64,000 nt of DNA, taken from assembly GCA_945865815.1 (NCBI GenBank), contig CAMBFR010000006.1:1-64000 (forward strand), in the 5' to 3' direction. Source of the DNA: Candidatus Sulfopaludibacter sp. SbA3 (lineage in GTDB: Bacteria > Acidobacteriota > Terriglobia > 20CM-2-55-15). The notes below the pieces were generated by a model. The model did not search any database. It was not told the DNA's origin and saw only the letters and a program-made list of their open reading frames with translations. The translations under genes and the position numbers were made by a program. Positions 1-8,469 of the stretch are shown here, one piece after another; within the stretch, counting starts at the first letter, position 1; each line of letters opens with the position of its first letter.

Positions 1-153
1 GCCCCGCGCCCACAGATACACTTCTTCAGAGAACGTACGAATCACGATCGCAGCCTCCAATTCTTAAGAGTTCCTGAATTTTTCGTCAGAATCCTCCATG
101 GACCCCTTGTCGTGCTCTATATTTCTAAGAACTAAATAGCGATGGAGGATTGA
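1..153. other. left-edge intergenic region
   Basis: No complete gene is seen. Bases 1-15, read on the minus strand, are CTGTGGGCGCGGGGC, identical to 7986-8000 just after the CobN-like gene, so the left edge may cut a dispersed repeat. A GTG at 45 on the minus strand, preceded by GGAGG, opens 15 codons to the window edge. It could be the start of a divergent gene but is too short to judge. The plus-strand receptor at 154 has a good ribosome binding site (ATGGAGGATTGA) directly before its ATG. Confidence 0.35.
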
Positions 154-2409
154 ATGCGCTTCAGAGATTTGCTGCCGCTAACTGTTTTCCTTGTAGCCCT
201 TAATGCCGGCGGAGAATTGTACGGCCAGACGCAGGAGCAGGCAGGCGATCCATTTCATCCAAGGACGACCGTTGTCGTTACGGCCACGAGATCCGAAATC
301 GAGTTGGACAAGTCGCCGGTATCCACAAATATACTGACCGAAAAGGAGATCGCATCACGGCCGCTGCAGACGCTCGACCAGCATATCGGACTCATGGAAG
401 GCTTGTACGCGCATCGGACACAGGGACCGTCGGCGACCGATTCCCATGTCTCGCTGCGGGGATTCAATGGCAGCAGCCGCACGCTGGTTCTTCTGGACGG
501 TCATCCGATCAACGATTCCTATTCCAACAGCGTCAACTGGACCTCGCTGCCGGTCAGCGAAGTGCAAAGCGTTGAGGTTGCCCGGGGACCTTCATCATCT
601 CTCTATGGCGGAAATGCACTGGGCGGCGTCATCAACATAATCACACGGCCGGCGGAGAGACGCGAATTCGAGTTCAGCGGACAATACGGCCGCTATAACT
701 CCGGAAACTACTCCGCACGGTACAGCGACAGGCTTTTCCAGCGGCTCGGTCTCTCACTGGGATATCAGCGATTTCGGACCGAGGGTTATAACAGCCGCAC
801 AACGACGAGCACGCCTGCTGCGGCCACGGCCACCGGCATTCCCGTCTACGGGGCAGTCCCAACAACGACGAGCCAGGGCGCGGCTTCGGCCATCATCGGA
901 AAGGGCGGATTGAATTGGCTGAACAAGCATTCATACCGCGCGAAGGGCGACTACGCGATCAGCAACTCGACGTTCATCTCGGGTCAGTACATCCGGCAGG
1001 AGTATGGATACGGCTACACCGGCTATCAAAGCGACTTGAGAGACACATCGGGTAACGTAGTCGACAACGGCACGCTGCTGTTCAATAATCCGGCTACCGG
1101 AACCGTACAGCGGCTCACGATCACGCCCACAACTTTCCTTCAGGGGCCGGGCGAGCAGCGGTCCCACTTCTACAGCGCAACTCTTCGGCACGGGTTTTCA
1201 GCCGAACGAACCATTCGCATGGATGGCAGTCTCTATCACATTCCGACCTACCAGTTTCGGTCGGCCTCCGCGGGCGCGAACACCGTTCAGGGACCCGGCG
1301 CCATGACGAACGGCGAGAGGCGCGGTTATCATGGCAACGTTCAGTACGAGGCCGGGCTTCCGCGGCACGTGTTGATTATTGGAGCGGAGACCCGTCATGA
1401 CATGGCGGCGAATGCAAGTTTCACGCTGGCAAACTGGTTCGTCAAAGACAGCAAGCTCAACCAGACCTTTTTCGCGATCGGCCGAAGCATCAACCAGAGC
1501 GCCTACATCCAAGATCAATACACGATCAATGAGCGGGCCAGCCTCACTTTTGGCGGACGCTACGACTACTGGAAGACCTATGACGGCCAGAGCAACAGCT
1601 TCGTCGCCCTGAACCCAAAAACAATCTATCCGGAACGTTCGAACAACAAGTTCAGCGGAAAGGTGGCCCTTGCCTACGGCCTGCCCGGCGATTTGAATCT
1701 GCGCGCGAGTGCCGGCACGGCCTTCCGCAATCCCAACGTCTTTGACCTGTACGCAACCTCGGTGAGCGGGGGCGTTACGATTTTCCGATCGAATCCCGCC
1801 CTGCTGCCCGAGAACACGAAGAGCTGGGAAATTGGAGCCCGCAAGAGACTTGCCGAACGAACGGATTTCGACGTGGCCTATTACGAGAATCACATCACCG
1901 ATCTCATCTATCGGCAGACCGACTTCGCGGCAGACCCGTCCGGCAACGTGCGCGTCAACGTGAACGCAGGCGGCGGAAGGACGCGAGGCGTGGAAGTTGC
2001 TTTTCGGCATGAGCTGATTACCGGCCTGCAGTTCCGTTCCAGCTACACGTATACGGACGCGAAAATTACGAAGAACGATGCGAGCCCGGCGACGGTCGGC
2101 AAGCGCGTTACTTTTGTTCCCGAGCACATGGTTTCCGGACAATTTCTTTATATCCGGGACAAGTGGACCGGCTCACTGGCCGGCAGGTACACAGGCGGAT
2201 TGTTCAGCGCCGACACCAACCTCGACGTCCGGAAGGGCGTGCCCGGCGCTTACGATCCCTTTTTCTCGATGGATGCCATGGTTGGATACACCGTGGATTC
2301 GAGGACGCAAGTATTCGTTTCGGGCGAAAACATTCTGAATCGCCGCTACTACAACTTCTACTTGTCGCCGGGCCGGACGCTCTATGTGGGATTGAGAATC
2401 CGCATATGA
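154..2409 (+). CDS. TonB-dependent receptor (heme/corrinoid-like), first gene of Hmu-like operon
   Basis: Outer-membrane active transporter of 751 residues. A signal peptide covers about residues 1-24. A TonB-box-like stretch (TVVVTATRSE) follows near residue 39, then the plug domain with LRGFNGSSRTLVLLDG, RGPSSSLYGG and GGVINIIT, and then a long beta-barrel. The barrel carries AFRNPNVFDLY and NPALLPE, which resemble the FRAP/NPNL motifs of heme receptors without matching them exactly. It has no N-terminal carboxypeptidase-like domain, unlike the other three receptors in the window. The stop overlaps the next start (ATGA). Its position ahead of ExbB-like, DUF2149 and CobN-like genes suggests uptake of a metallated tetrapyrrole such as heme. 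Substrate is inferred; receptor identity is firm. Start chosen from GGAGG spacing. Confidence 0.9.
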   Translation: MRFRDLLPLTVFLVALNAGGELYGQTQEQAGDPFHPRTTVVVTATRSEIELDKSPVSTNILTEKEIASRPLQTLDQHIGLMEGLYAHRTQGPSATDSHVSLRGFNGSSRTLVLLDGHPINDSYSNSVNWTSLPVSEVQSVEVARGPSSSLYGGNALGGVINIITRPAERREFEFSGQYGRYNSGNYSARYSDRLFQRLGLSLGYQRFRTEGYNSRTTTSTPAAATATGIPVYGAVPTTTSQGAASAIIGKGGLNWLNKHSYRAKGDYAISNSTFISGQYIRQEYGYGYTGYQSDLRDTSGNVVDNGTLLFNNPATGTVQRLTITPTTFLQGPGEQRSHFYSATLRHGFSAERTIRMDGSLYHIPTYQFRSASAGANTVQGPGAMTNGERRGYHGNVQYEAGLPRHVLIIGAETRHDMAANASFTLANWFVKDSKLNQTFFAIGRSINQSAYIQDQYTINERASLTFGGRYDYWKTYDGQSNSFVALNPKTIYPERSNNKFSGKVALAYGLPGDLNLRASAGTAFRNPNVFDLYATSVSGGVTIFRSNPALLPENTKSWEIGARKRLAERTDFDVAYYENHITDLIYRQTDFAADPSGNVRVNVNAGGGRTRGVEVAFRHELITGLQFRSSYTYTDAKITKNDASPATVGKRVTFVPEHMVSGQFLYIRDKWTGSLAGRYTGGLFSADTNLDVRKGVPGAYDPFFSMDAMVGYTVDSRTQVFVSGENILNRRYYNFYLSPGRTLYVGLRIRI

Positions 2410-2993
2410 ACAGCCCGCTTTTCACCGCGCTCCTGATGCTCTGCGGCTTGGGGGCCGTGATCTTTACGACAAAGGCGGCAGGCAGGCGGGAGGTACTTCC
2501 CGCGCTTGCGCTGGCGTTCGCGATCGGTGCGTCAGGCATTCCGCCGGACGCGCTTCCGGATGCAAGATGGATCGGGTCCATCGCAGCCGCGGTCGCGGCA
2601 ATGGAAATGTTCAGGCCGAACGCGCGATGGATCGCACCGCTCTGCGGCGGCGCGCTCGCGGGCCTGCTTGGCCTGCTTCTTCAGGCTCAGGGACTGCCGT
2701 TTCCGATTGGGGTTCTACTGGCCGTGGCCGTGCCGTCCGCCGCGGCGTACTTCTCCCTGGGCCGGACCGGTTTCGCGCCTGAGGCGCTGCGCCAGGAGGC
2801 AATGCTCGCGACACTCGCGTTGGGACTGGCGGTAGCCGTTATTCCGGGCGTAACCTCGGGTTGGCAGTCGGCGCTTGCGTTGAATCGTGACGAAGCAAAC
2901 AGCTCGAATCAGATAATTGCGAATTGGGTGTTTGTCCTCAGCGCGGCTTCGGTGGCGCTCGGCGGACTATACTCTCTCCTGAGGCGCCGATGA
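2406..2993 (+). CDS. polytopic membrane protein, HmuT-like position
   Basis: A 195-residue integral membrane protein. The ORF track starts it at 2163 inside the receptor gene. The ATG at 2406, overlapping the receptor stop as ATGA, is far more likely and gives an immediate hydrophobic N-terminus (MNSPLFTALLMLCGLGAVIF). About six hydrophobic segments follow, ending with NWVFVLSAASVALGGLYSLLRRR, with a positively charged tail. It overlaps the next gene by four bases (ATGA). I recognise no domain. In the Porphyromonas/Bacteroides hmu operon a hypothetical membrane protein (HmuT) sits beside the ExbB-like HmuU and DUF2149 HmuV, and this gene holds the same place. A role as an inner-membrane component of the uptake machine is inference. 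Confidence 0.8.
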   Translation: MNSPLFTALLMLCGLGAVIFTTKAAGRREVLPALALAFAIGASGIPPDALPDARWIGSIAAAVAAMEMFRPNARWIAPLCGGALAGLLGLLLQAQGLPFPIGVLLAVAVPSAAAYFSLGRTGFAPEALRQEAMLATLALGLAVAVIPGVTSGWQSALALNRDEANSSNQIIANWVFVLSAASVALGGLYSLLRRR

Positions 2994-3607
2994 CATTGCT
3001 GGAAATTCTGGAAAACGGACTATTCGCGCTCGGACAGGTGCTGCGCTTCCCTGTCATGGGCCTCCTCTGGGTGTGCGTGGCCAGCGCGCTATTCATGGCC
3101 GGCAGCTGCCTGGTCGAGTTCCTTTCCCGGCAGCGCGAACGCCATGGATTCGACCTGAACCGCTGGCTGATCGGCGGTCCGGTTTTGGATTCGACCGCCG
3201 AACGCAGGAAGGCATTGCCGGCGGAGCTGCGCGGGCTCCTGCTGGAAGTTGAGAAGGGGAAAGACAACCTCGGAGACGGCGGCCTCGAGCACACCGTCAT
3301 GAAACGTGAAGAGAGTGTCCGAAGCACGGTCAATCCTTCGCGTACCCTGGTCAAAGTCGGGCCGAGCCTCGGACTTCTGGGAACGCTGATCCCCATGGGT
3401 ACGTCGCTGGCCTCTTTGGCGGCGGGAAACCTGGAGGCGATGGCCGGTCAAATGATAGTCGCCTTCACGACAACAATCATCGGGCTCGCCTGCGGGACAA
3501 TGGCATACATCGTCGCCGTGGTGCGGCAGAGCTGGGTCAACCAAACAGTTCGCGAACAGCGGTACCTCGCGGAACGAATCGCCAGCGAGCTGGCGCGTGG
3601 AGCGTAA
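2990..3607 (+). CDS. MotA/TolQ/ExbB proton channel family protein (HmuU-like)
   Basis: Inner-membrane protein of 205 residues in the MotA/TolQ/ExbB family, whose members form proton-driven motors that energise TonB receptors, Tol or flagella. The family core is visible as GPSLGLLGTLIPMGTSL followed by the hydrophobic MIVAFTTTIIGLACGTMAYI. A first membrane segment lies at about residues 20-45 and a charged cytoplasmic loop between them. The ATG at 2990 overlaps the previous stop; the upstream ORF-track start at 2924 lies inside that gene. Only five bases separate it from the DUF2149 gene. No ExbD or TonB gene is linked here, so the DUF2149 protein, with one N-terminal membrane segment, may serve as the ExbD-like partner. 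Confidence 0.88.
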   Translation: MTLLEILENGLFALGQVLRFPVMGLLWVCVASALFMAGSCLVEFLSRQRERHGFDLNRWLIGGPVLDSTAERRKALPAELRGLLLEVEKGKDNLGDGGLEHTVMKREESVRSTVNPSRTLVKVGPSLGLLGTLIPMGTSLASLAAGNLEAMAGQMIVAFTTTIIGLACGTMAYIVAVVRQSWVNQTVREQRYLAERIASELARGA

Positions 3608-3612
3608 CAGAC

Positions 3613-3978
3613 ATGGGTAGGTTCCTGCATTTGCCCGGACCGGAAGAACCGCCGGAGGAAGACCCTCTGGCGGGAGTTGCGAATCTTTTCGACGTGTCGG
3701 TCGTGTTCATCGTCGGCCTGATGATCACGTTGTTCTCGGTTTATCGGATGGGAGATCTCGTCGATAAGAACAGCGAGGTCACCATGGTCAAGACGAATGC
3801 CCAGGGCGAGCGTGAGATCATCGTGAAAAAAGGCACAACGATCACGGCCTACAAGGTCACCGGCAAGACGATGGCGGGCGAAGGCGAACGCCTCGGCACG
3901 GCGTACCGTCTGGCGAATGGCCAGGTCATTTATGTGCCTGACGGTCCGGTGGGAGAGAACAATGCAAACCCGAATTAA
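3613..3978 (+). CDS. DUF2149 family protein (HmuV-like)
   Basis: A 121-residue protein with a proline/glutamate-rich start, one membrane segment (about residues 28-48, VSVVFIVGLMITLFSVYRMG) and a periplasmic tail containing REIIVKKGTTITAYK. The layout and the LAGVANLFDVSVVFIVGLM stretch match DUF2149, a family found next to ExbB-like and CobN-like genes in methanogens and in the Bacteroidota hmu operon. Topology resembles ExbD: one N-terminal helix and a small periplasmic domain. The 3' end overlaps the CobN-like start at 3962 by 17 bases, indicating translational coupling. Function as the motor partner of the preceding protein is inferred. Confidence 0.85.
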   Translation: MGRFLHLPGPEEPPEEDPLAGVANLFDVSVVFIVGLMITLFSVYRMGDLVDKNSEVTMVKTNAQGEREIIVKKGTTITAYKVTGKTMAGEGERLGTAYRLANGQVIYVPDGPVGENNANPN

Positions 3979-6900
3979 AACAATGCGAGCGTCCCGGATT
4001 CTCTCTTTGTTTCTATTTCTGTGCGTCCTGACGCCTTCAATGCTCGGCGCCGAACCTGTACACCTTGCATTCGTTTATTCCGACGGGAACATTCCGGGAA
4101 CCGTACGCGCGTTCAAAGCGCTGCTTGCGGAACGGCCCGACCTGAAGGGGCAGGTTTCGATCAGCTTCCTGACGGAGTCCATGTTCGAGGATGTGAATGC
4201 AGCCGACATAACGCGGGCCGACGTCCTGCTGCTGGACATCATGAACCAGCAAATGCTGGAGCGCTTCAACGAGAAGCACAAGATCGACCTCATCAAGGCC
4301 GTTCGCTCACATGGGGGCAAAGTCCTGGCCATTGGACAGGGCCTGGTCCCGAAAGAGAAGTACATCGAACAGGGCGCCCTCTGGGAAGACCTGCCCCGGG
4401 CGTACTGGACGTATTCGGGCTTCGCAAACCGGCTCGCCCTCATGAAGTACGGCTTCAGGGAAGGTGGCGTCTCCGGCCTGACACTGCCCGATCCTCAACC
4501 CAACCTCGAGTTCGGTTACTACTATTCCGATGGGAACGCGGGCCGCGTGTTTGCCAGCTGGGAAGAGTTCGACACATGGCGGCAGGCAAACGGCAAACGC
4601 AAGCCCGGAGCTCCTCGCGTCGCGATTGGATTCTACAAGGCGGCCTACTATGGCGGTGAAACGGACCTGCTTGACGCGCTCATTACCGAAATCGAGAAGC
4701 AGGGCGCGGAAGCGATTCCGGTGTTCGGTTACCCCGGCGGTGTCGCTTTCGAACGACTGCTGATCGACTCCGATGGACGCCGGCGTGCGGACGCCGGTCT
4801 GGGCTTCAACTTCAGCTTCTCGGACTTCGAGACTTCGAAGTCCCTGGCGAAGGTCGATATTCCGGTCATCAATATGATCAGCCTGTACGGCCGCTCCGAA
4901 GAGGAGTGGCGTGCATCGAACCAGGGGATGTCGATCTTCGAGGGCACATTCCTGGTTGCAGTGCCCGAGATTGCCGGGACCGTTGCGCCGATCGTTGTGG
5001 GCAGTCAGGAGAAGGTGAAGGATGCGGAGACCGGCCTCGCCATGGTCGTCCGAACGCCCATCGCGTCGCGCATGTCCATGGCTGTGCGGCGTGGCCTCCA
5101 ATACGCGGCCCTGCGCGCGAAAGCGAATTCCGAAAAGCACGTGGCGCTCGTTTTCTATAACTATCCTCCCGGCAAGGCAAGTATCGGCGCGAGCTACCTG
5201 AATGTCGCGGATTCGCTGGCCAATATCCTGCAGTCGATGAAGAAGGAAGGCTATGACGTCGGCAATGCCGATCTTTCCAGCGCTGCGGTTTTGAAAGAAA
5301 TCAGCGAAAAGGCCCGAAACGTTGGGGGATACGCCGCGGGCGAACTGCAGGAGCTCGTGAGCCGGGGCAACCCCGTTCGCGTGAGTGTCGCCGATTACCG
5401 GGTTTGGCTGAATCAAATACCGTCCCGGCTGCGCGACAAGATCATCAAGGACTGGGGAGAGCCGGAAAAGAGCCGCCTGATGACGCTGAACGGACCAGGC
5501 GGTCCGAGCATCATTATTCCTGCCGTGCAGTACGGCAAGATCCTGGTGTTGCCGCAACCGGCTCGCGGCGAGGGTGAAGATCCCGAAAAGATGTACCACG
5601 CCAAGGATCTTGCGCCGCATCACCAATACGTGGCGACTTATGCATGGTTGAGAAACGGCTACAAAGCAGATGCCCTGGTTCACATTGGAACCCATGGAAC
5701 GCTGGAATGGCTGGACGGCAAGGACATCGGCCTGGCGGAAGACGACGCGTCAGACGCGCTCATCTCCGACATGCCGAACCTTTATATATACAACGTCGAT
5801 GTCGTCGGCGAAGGGCTCGTTGCGCGGCGCCGAAGCATGGCGACATTGATCGATCACATGGTCCCGCCATTCAGGAAGGGCGGGCTCCATCCGGAACTCG
5901 CCGAGCTGAGCGAACTGATCAGCGATCATGAAGCCAACGAAAGCAAGAATCCCGAACTGGCGGCGGCATACCTCGCAAGAATTCGCGAACGGATCATCGG
6001 TCTGGGCATTGCGAAAACCCTCGGGCTGGATTTGACGAAGCCCGGCAGTTTCGATGAAGAGACCCTGCATGCCATCGAGAACCACCTGGTCGAGCTGAAA
6101 GGCCAGAACGTACCATTTGGTCTCCACGCTTTTGGGCGAACGCCCGAGAAGGAACTTCGCGACAGCACCATTCAGGCGATTGTGAGCGCTGACCGCAGCC
6201 TGCTTCCAACCAACGCCAAAGTGCTGGCCGAGGATATGGAAGAGCGGATCACGGCGTCCGGCCCACGGGAGCTCGCGAGCCTGCTGCATGCGGCAAACGG
6301 CGGCTATATTCCAGGCGGCAATGGCGGCGAACCGATCCGCAATCCGGACGTATATCCCACGGGAAAGAATTTTTACGGCATCGACCCGGACAAAGTGCCG
6401 AAGAAGGCTTCATGGGAAATTGGCGTGAAGCTTGCGGATCAGATGCTGGCCGATCACGTGAAAAAGAATGGCCGCTATCCGGAGAAAGTTTCGTTCGTCA
6501 TCTGGGGCGACGAGACCATGCGGCACGAAGGAATCGTCGAGTCGCAGATCTTCCACCTGCTCGGCACACGCCCGGTATGGAACGATCGCGACAAGGTGGT
6601 TGACGTCGAAGTCATTCCCGCCTCCCAGCTCAACCGGCCCCGTGTCGATATCGTCATCGCTTCGGCCGCAGTCGGAATGTTCAACAACGTCACGATGTTG
6701 ATCGACAAGGCCGTTCAAAAAGTGAAAGCAATGGACGAGGCCGAGAACTACGTGCGCAACCACTATCTGAAGACCAAAGCGGTGCTCATGGAGAAAGGTT
6801 ACTCGGAAGCAGACGCAGATCAACGCGCCGGCGTTCGCATCTTCGACGAGCCGCCCGGGATCTTCAATCTGAATACCTCAACGATCGCCGCGGCGAGCGG

Positions 6901-7981
6901 AACGTGGGATAACGACAAAGGTATGGCCGACGATTACATCCGGAAACTCGGTCATGGCTTCGGCAACGGTTTCTGGGGCGAGTCGATGGAAGACGTTTTC
7001 AAGCTGGCGCTGAGCGGAACGGACAAGGTTATCCACAGCAGTTCGACATCGCTGTACGGCACGCTCGACAACGACGACTTCTTCATGTACATGGGCGGCC
7101 TCGCTGCCGCGGTCCGAAGCATCGATGGCAAAACGCCGGAAATGCTGATCACCAACACACGCGAGCCGGGAAAGGCGGAAATGACGTCCGTCGAGGAATT
7201 CATGGGTACGGAGCTCCAGTCGCGTTATCTGAATCCGACCTGGATCGATGGCATGAAGAAAGAGGGTTACGCCGGCGCCGGCGAGATGCGCTCGTTTGTC
7301 GAGTACCTGTGGGGATGGGACGCAGTCACGCCCGAAGTGGTGGACGATGCGATGTGGAACCAGACCTTCGATACCTACGTCGAGGACAAACACAATCTGG
7401 GTATGAAGGACTTCTTCGAGAAAGAGTCGCCCTACGCCTACCAGGATATTTCCGCGCGCATGGTAGAAACCGTGCGAAAGGGCTATTGGAACGCGGACGC
7501 CGAAACGCAGAAGAAACTTATCGAAGAGTATGTGGAAAGCGTCAACCGCCACGGAGCCAGCGGCGCCGAACAGACAACCGGCAATGCGCGCCTGTCGAAG
7601 TTCGTGATGGAGCGGGGAAAGGAACTTGGAATTCCCGTTCCCGTCCTCGACGGATTCCAGCAGGCCATGGAAACGGCCATGGGCGGCAGCGTTGAGCGTG
7701 CGGCCAGCGCGATGGAGAGTTTCGTGAACCGCAATGAGGCGCAGCCAAACACTCCGGATGCGCAGCCGTCGCAGCCCGTCACCCGCAACAATGCGCCATC
7801 CGATCAGCCTGGCGGACTCCAGGGTTTCCTGATGAGCGTCACCGAACGGTCGCAGTCTGCTCCACGCCCGCCTGCGGGCGCTATGAACAGCGGCCCGTGG
7901 GATTCCCTGTATGTCGCGCTTCCGGTCCTGGGTTTCCTCCTCGCCTGGCGCTGGCGCCGGCGAGATACCGTCCTGCAGTAG
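3962..7981 (+). CDS. hmuS: exported, membrane-anchored CobN-like chelatase (HmuS-like)
   Basis: A 1339-residue CobN/BchH-family protein. Start ATG at 3962 (alternative 3983) is preferred over the track's 3917 because a signal peptide begins there (RILSLFLFLCVLTPSMLGAE). The large-subunit signature HIGTHGTLEWLDGKDIG lies near residue 573 and GHGFGNGFWGES near residue 996. A low-complexity Q/P/N/S linker precedes a C-terminal membrane helix (SLYVALPVLGFLLAWRWRRR), as for a periplasmic domain anchored in the inner membrane. Cytoplasmic CobN inserts cobalt with CobS/CobT; none is linked here. An exported CobN beside a TonB receptor, ExbB-like and DUF2149 proteins matches HmuS, proposed to remove iron from heme. 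No binding site was tested. It could still insert rather than remove metal. Confidence 0.85.
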   Translation: MQTRIKTMRASRILSLFLFLCVLTPSMLGAEPVHLAFVYSDGNIPGTVRAFKALLAERPDLKGQVSISFLTESMFEDVNAADITRADVLLLDIMNQQMLERFNEKHKIDLIKAVRSHGGKVLAIGQGLVPKEKYIEQGALWEDLPRAYWTYSGFANRLALMKYGFREGGVSGLTLPDPQPNLEFGYYYSDGNAGRVFASWEEFDTWRQANGKRKPGAPRVAIGFYKAAYYGGETDLLDALITEIEKQGAEAIPVFGYPGGVAFERLLIDSDGRRRADAGLGFNFSFSDFETSKSLAKVDIPVINMISLYGRSEEEWRASNQGMSIFEGTFLVAVPEIAGTVAPIVVGSQEKVKDAETGLAMVVRTPIASRMSMAVRRGLQYAALRAKANSEKHVALVFYNYPPGKASIGASYLNVADSLANILQSMKKEGYDVGNADLSSAAVLKEISEKARNVGGYAAGELQELVSRGNPVRVSVADYRVWLNQIPSRLRDKIIKDWGEPEKSRLMTLNGPGGPSIIIPAVQYGKILVLPQPARGEGEDPEKMYHAKDLAPHHQYVATYAWLRNGYKADALVHIGTHGTLEWLDGKDIGLAEDDASDALISDMPNLYIYNVDVVGEGLVARRRSMATLIDHMVPPFRKGGLHPELAELSELISDHEANESKNPELAAAYLARIRERIIGLGIAKTLGLDLTKPGSFDEETLHAIENHLVELKGQNVPFGLHAFGRTPEKELRDSTIQAIVSADRSLLPTNAKVLAEDMEERITASGPRELASLLHAANGGYIPGGNGGEPIRNPDVYPTGKNFYGIDPDKVPKKASWEIGVKLADQMLADHVKKNGRYPEKVSFVIWGDETMRHEGIVESQIFHLLGTRPVWNDRDKVVDVEVIPASQLNRPRVDIVIASAAVGMFNNVTMLIDKAVQKVKAMDEAENYVRNHYLKTKAVLMEKGYSEADADQRAGVRIFDEPPGIFNLNTSTIAAASGTWDNDKGMADDYIRKLGHGFGNGFWGESMEDVFKLALSGTDKVIHSSSTSLYGTLDNDDFFMYMGGLAAAVRSIDGKTPEMLITNTREPGKAEMTSVEEFMGTELQSRYLNPTWIDGMKKEGYAGAGEMRSFVEYLWGWDAVTPEVVDDAMWNQTFDTYVEDKHNLGMKDFFEKESPYAYQDISARMVETVRKGYWNADAETQKKLIEEYVESVNRHGASGAEQTTGNARLSKFVMERGKELGIPVPVLDGFQQAMETAMGGSVERAASAMESFVNRNEAQPNTPDAQPSQPVTRNNAPSDQPGGLQGFLMSVTERSQSAPRPPAGAMNSGPWDSLYVALPVLGFLLAWRWRRRDTVLQ

Positions 7982-8469
7982 CCTCCTGTGGGCGCGGGGC
8001 TTCAGCGAAGTATTCGGGCCGGGCGCGCCCGAAAATCGTCCCGAAAATCGCGCAAAGCGGGCCACTTAAAATCACCCATTTAGAAGTGCGCGACTTGAGA
8101 GTCCGAAATCCCCTCCTGTCTTAGGAGGGGTGGCTGCGCCACCAGGGGAATGGTCCCGTTCCTGATTGGCGCAGACGGGGTGGTACGGAATGACGCGAAG
8201 CCACGTTATGGATGCTCGCGTAGCGTTCATTCAATTCGGTGCGTTGCGCGAATATCTATAAGGTGGCTTCGCGGCATGTACACCACCCCGCCGTTCGCTG
8301 AAAAACGCGAACGGCACCCCTCCTAATCCAGGAGGGGATTTCTTGCGCACTCTTCAAAAAAGTGTCCAAACTTCAGGGCGCGGCTCCAGAATCCAGCACC
8401 ACGGTTTCAGTAACTCTTGCACATGAAACCAACACATCAGTATCATTGCCGGCCAGGAGGGATTCTCTG
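7982..8469. other. gene-free region holding dispersed repeat copy 1
   Basis: This 488-base gap separates the Hmu-like operon from the DUF6152 operon. It begins with CTGTGGGCGCGGGGC, also found inverted at the left window edge, and contains repeat copy 1 (8097-8372). The last ~95 bases before 8470 hold a GGAGG ribosome binding site (CCAGGAGGGATTCTCTG) for the DUF6152 fusion gene. No convincing gene is seen; ORF-track entries here read through the repeat. Confidence 0.7.
8097..8372 (+). repeat. dispersed hairpin-ended repeat, copy 1
   Basis: About 276 bases from GAGAGTCCGA to TGTCCAAACT. Both ends are small hairpins: CCCCTCCT-GTCTT-AGGAGGGG at 8110-8130 and CCCCTCCT-AATCC-AGGAGGGG at 8317-8337. 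The flanking GAAAT/ATTTC extends the terminal inverted repeat. Inside, GGCGCAGACGGGGTGGT faces ACCACCCCG, and GAAGCCAC faces GTGGCTTC, so the unit can fold into one large stem. Near-identical copies are at 37421 and, inverted, at 55393. No transposase is encoded. Confidence 0.9.

Noticed and set aside
3962-7981. Cytoplasmic cobaltochelatase for cobalamin synthesis
   Set aside because: Signal peptide, C-terminal anchor, no cobS/cobT and a TonB/ExbB/DUF2149 context favour an exported HmuS-like role.
8109-8340. Peptide-coding gene inside the dispersed repeat (MVPFLIGADGVV...)
   Set aside because: Frame is broken in copy 2, and copies 1 and 3 differ mostly by amino-acid-changing substitutions, so no protein selection is evident.
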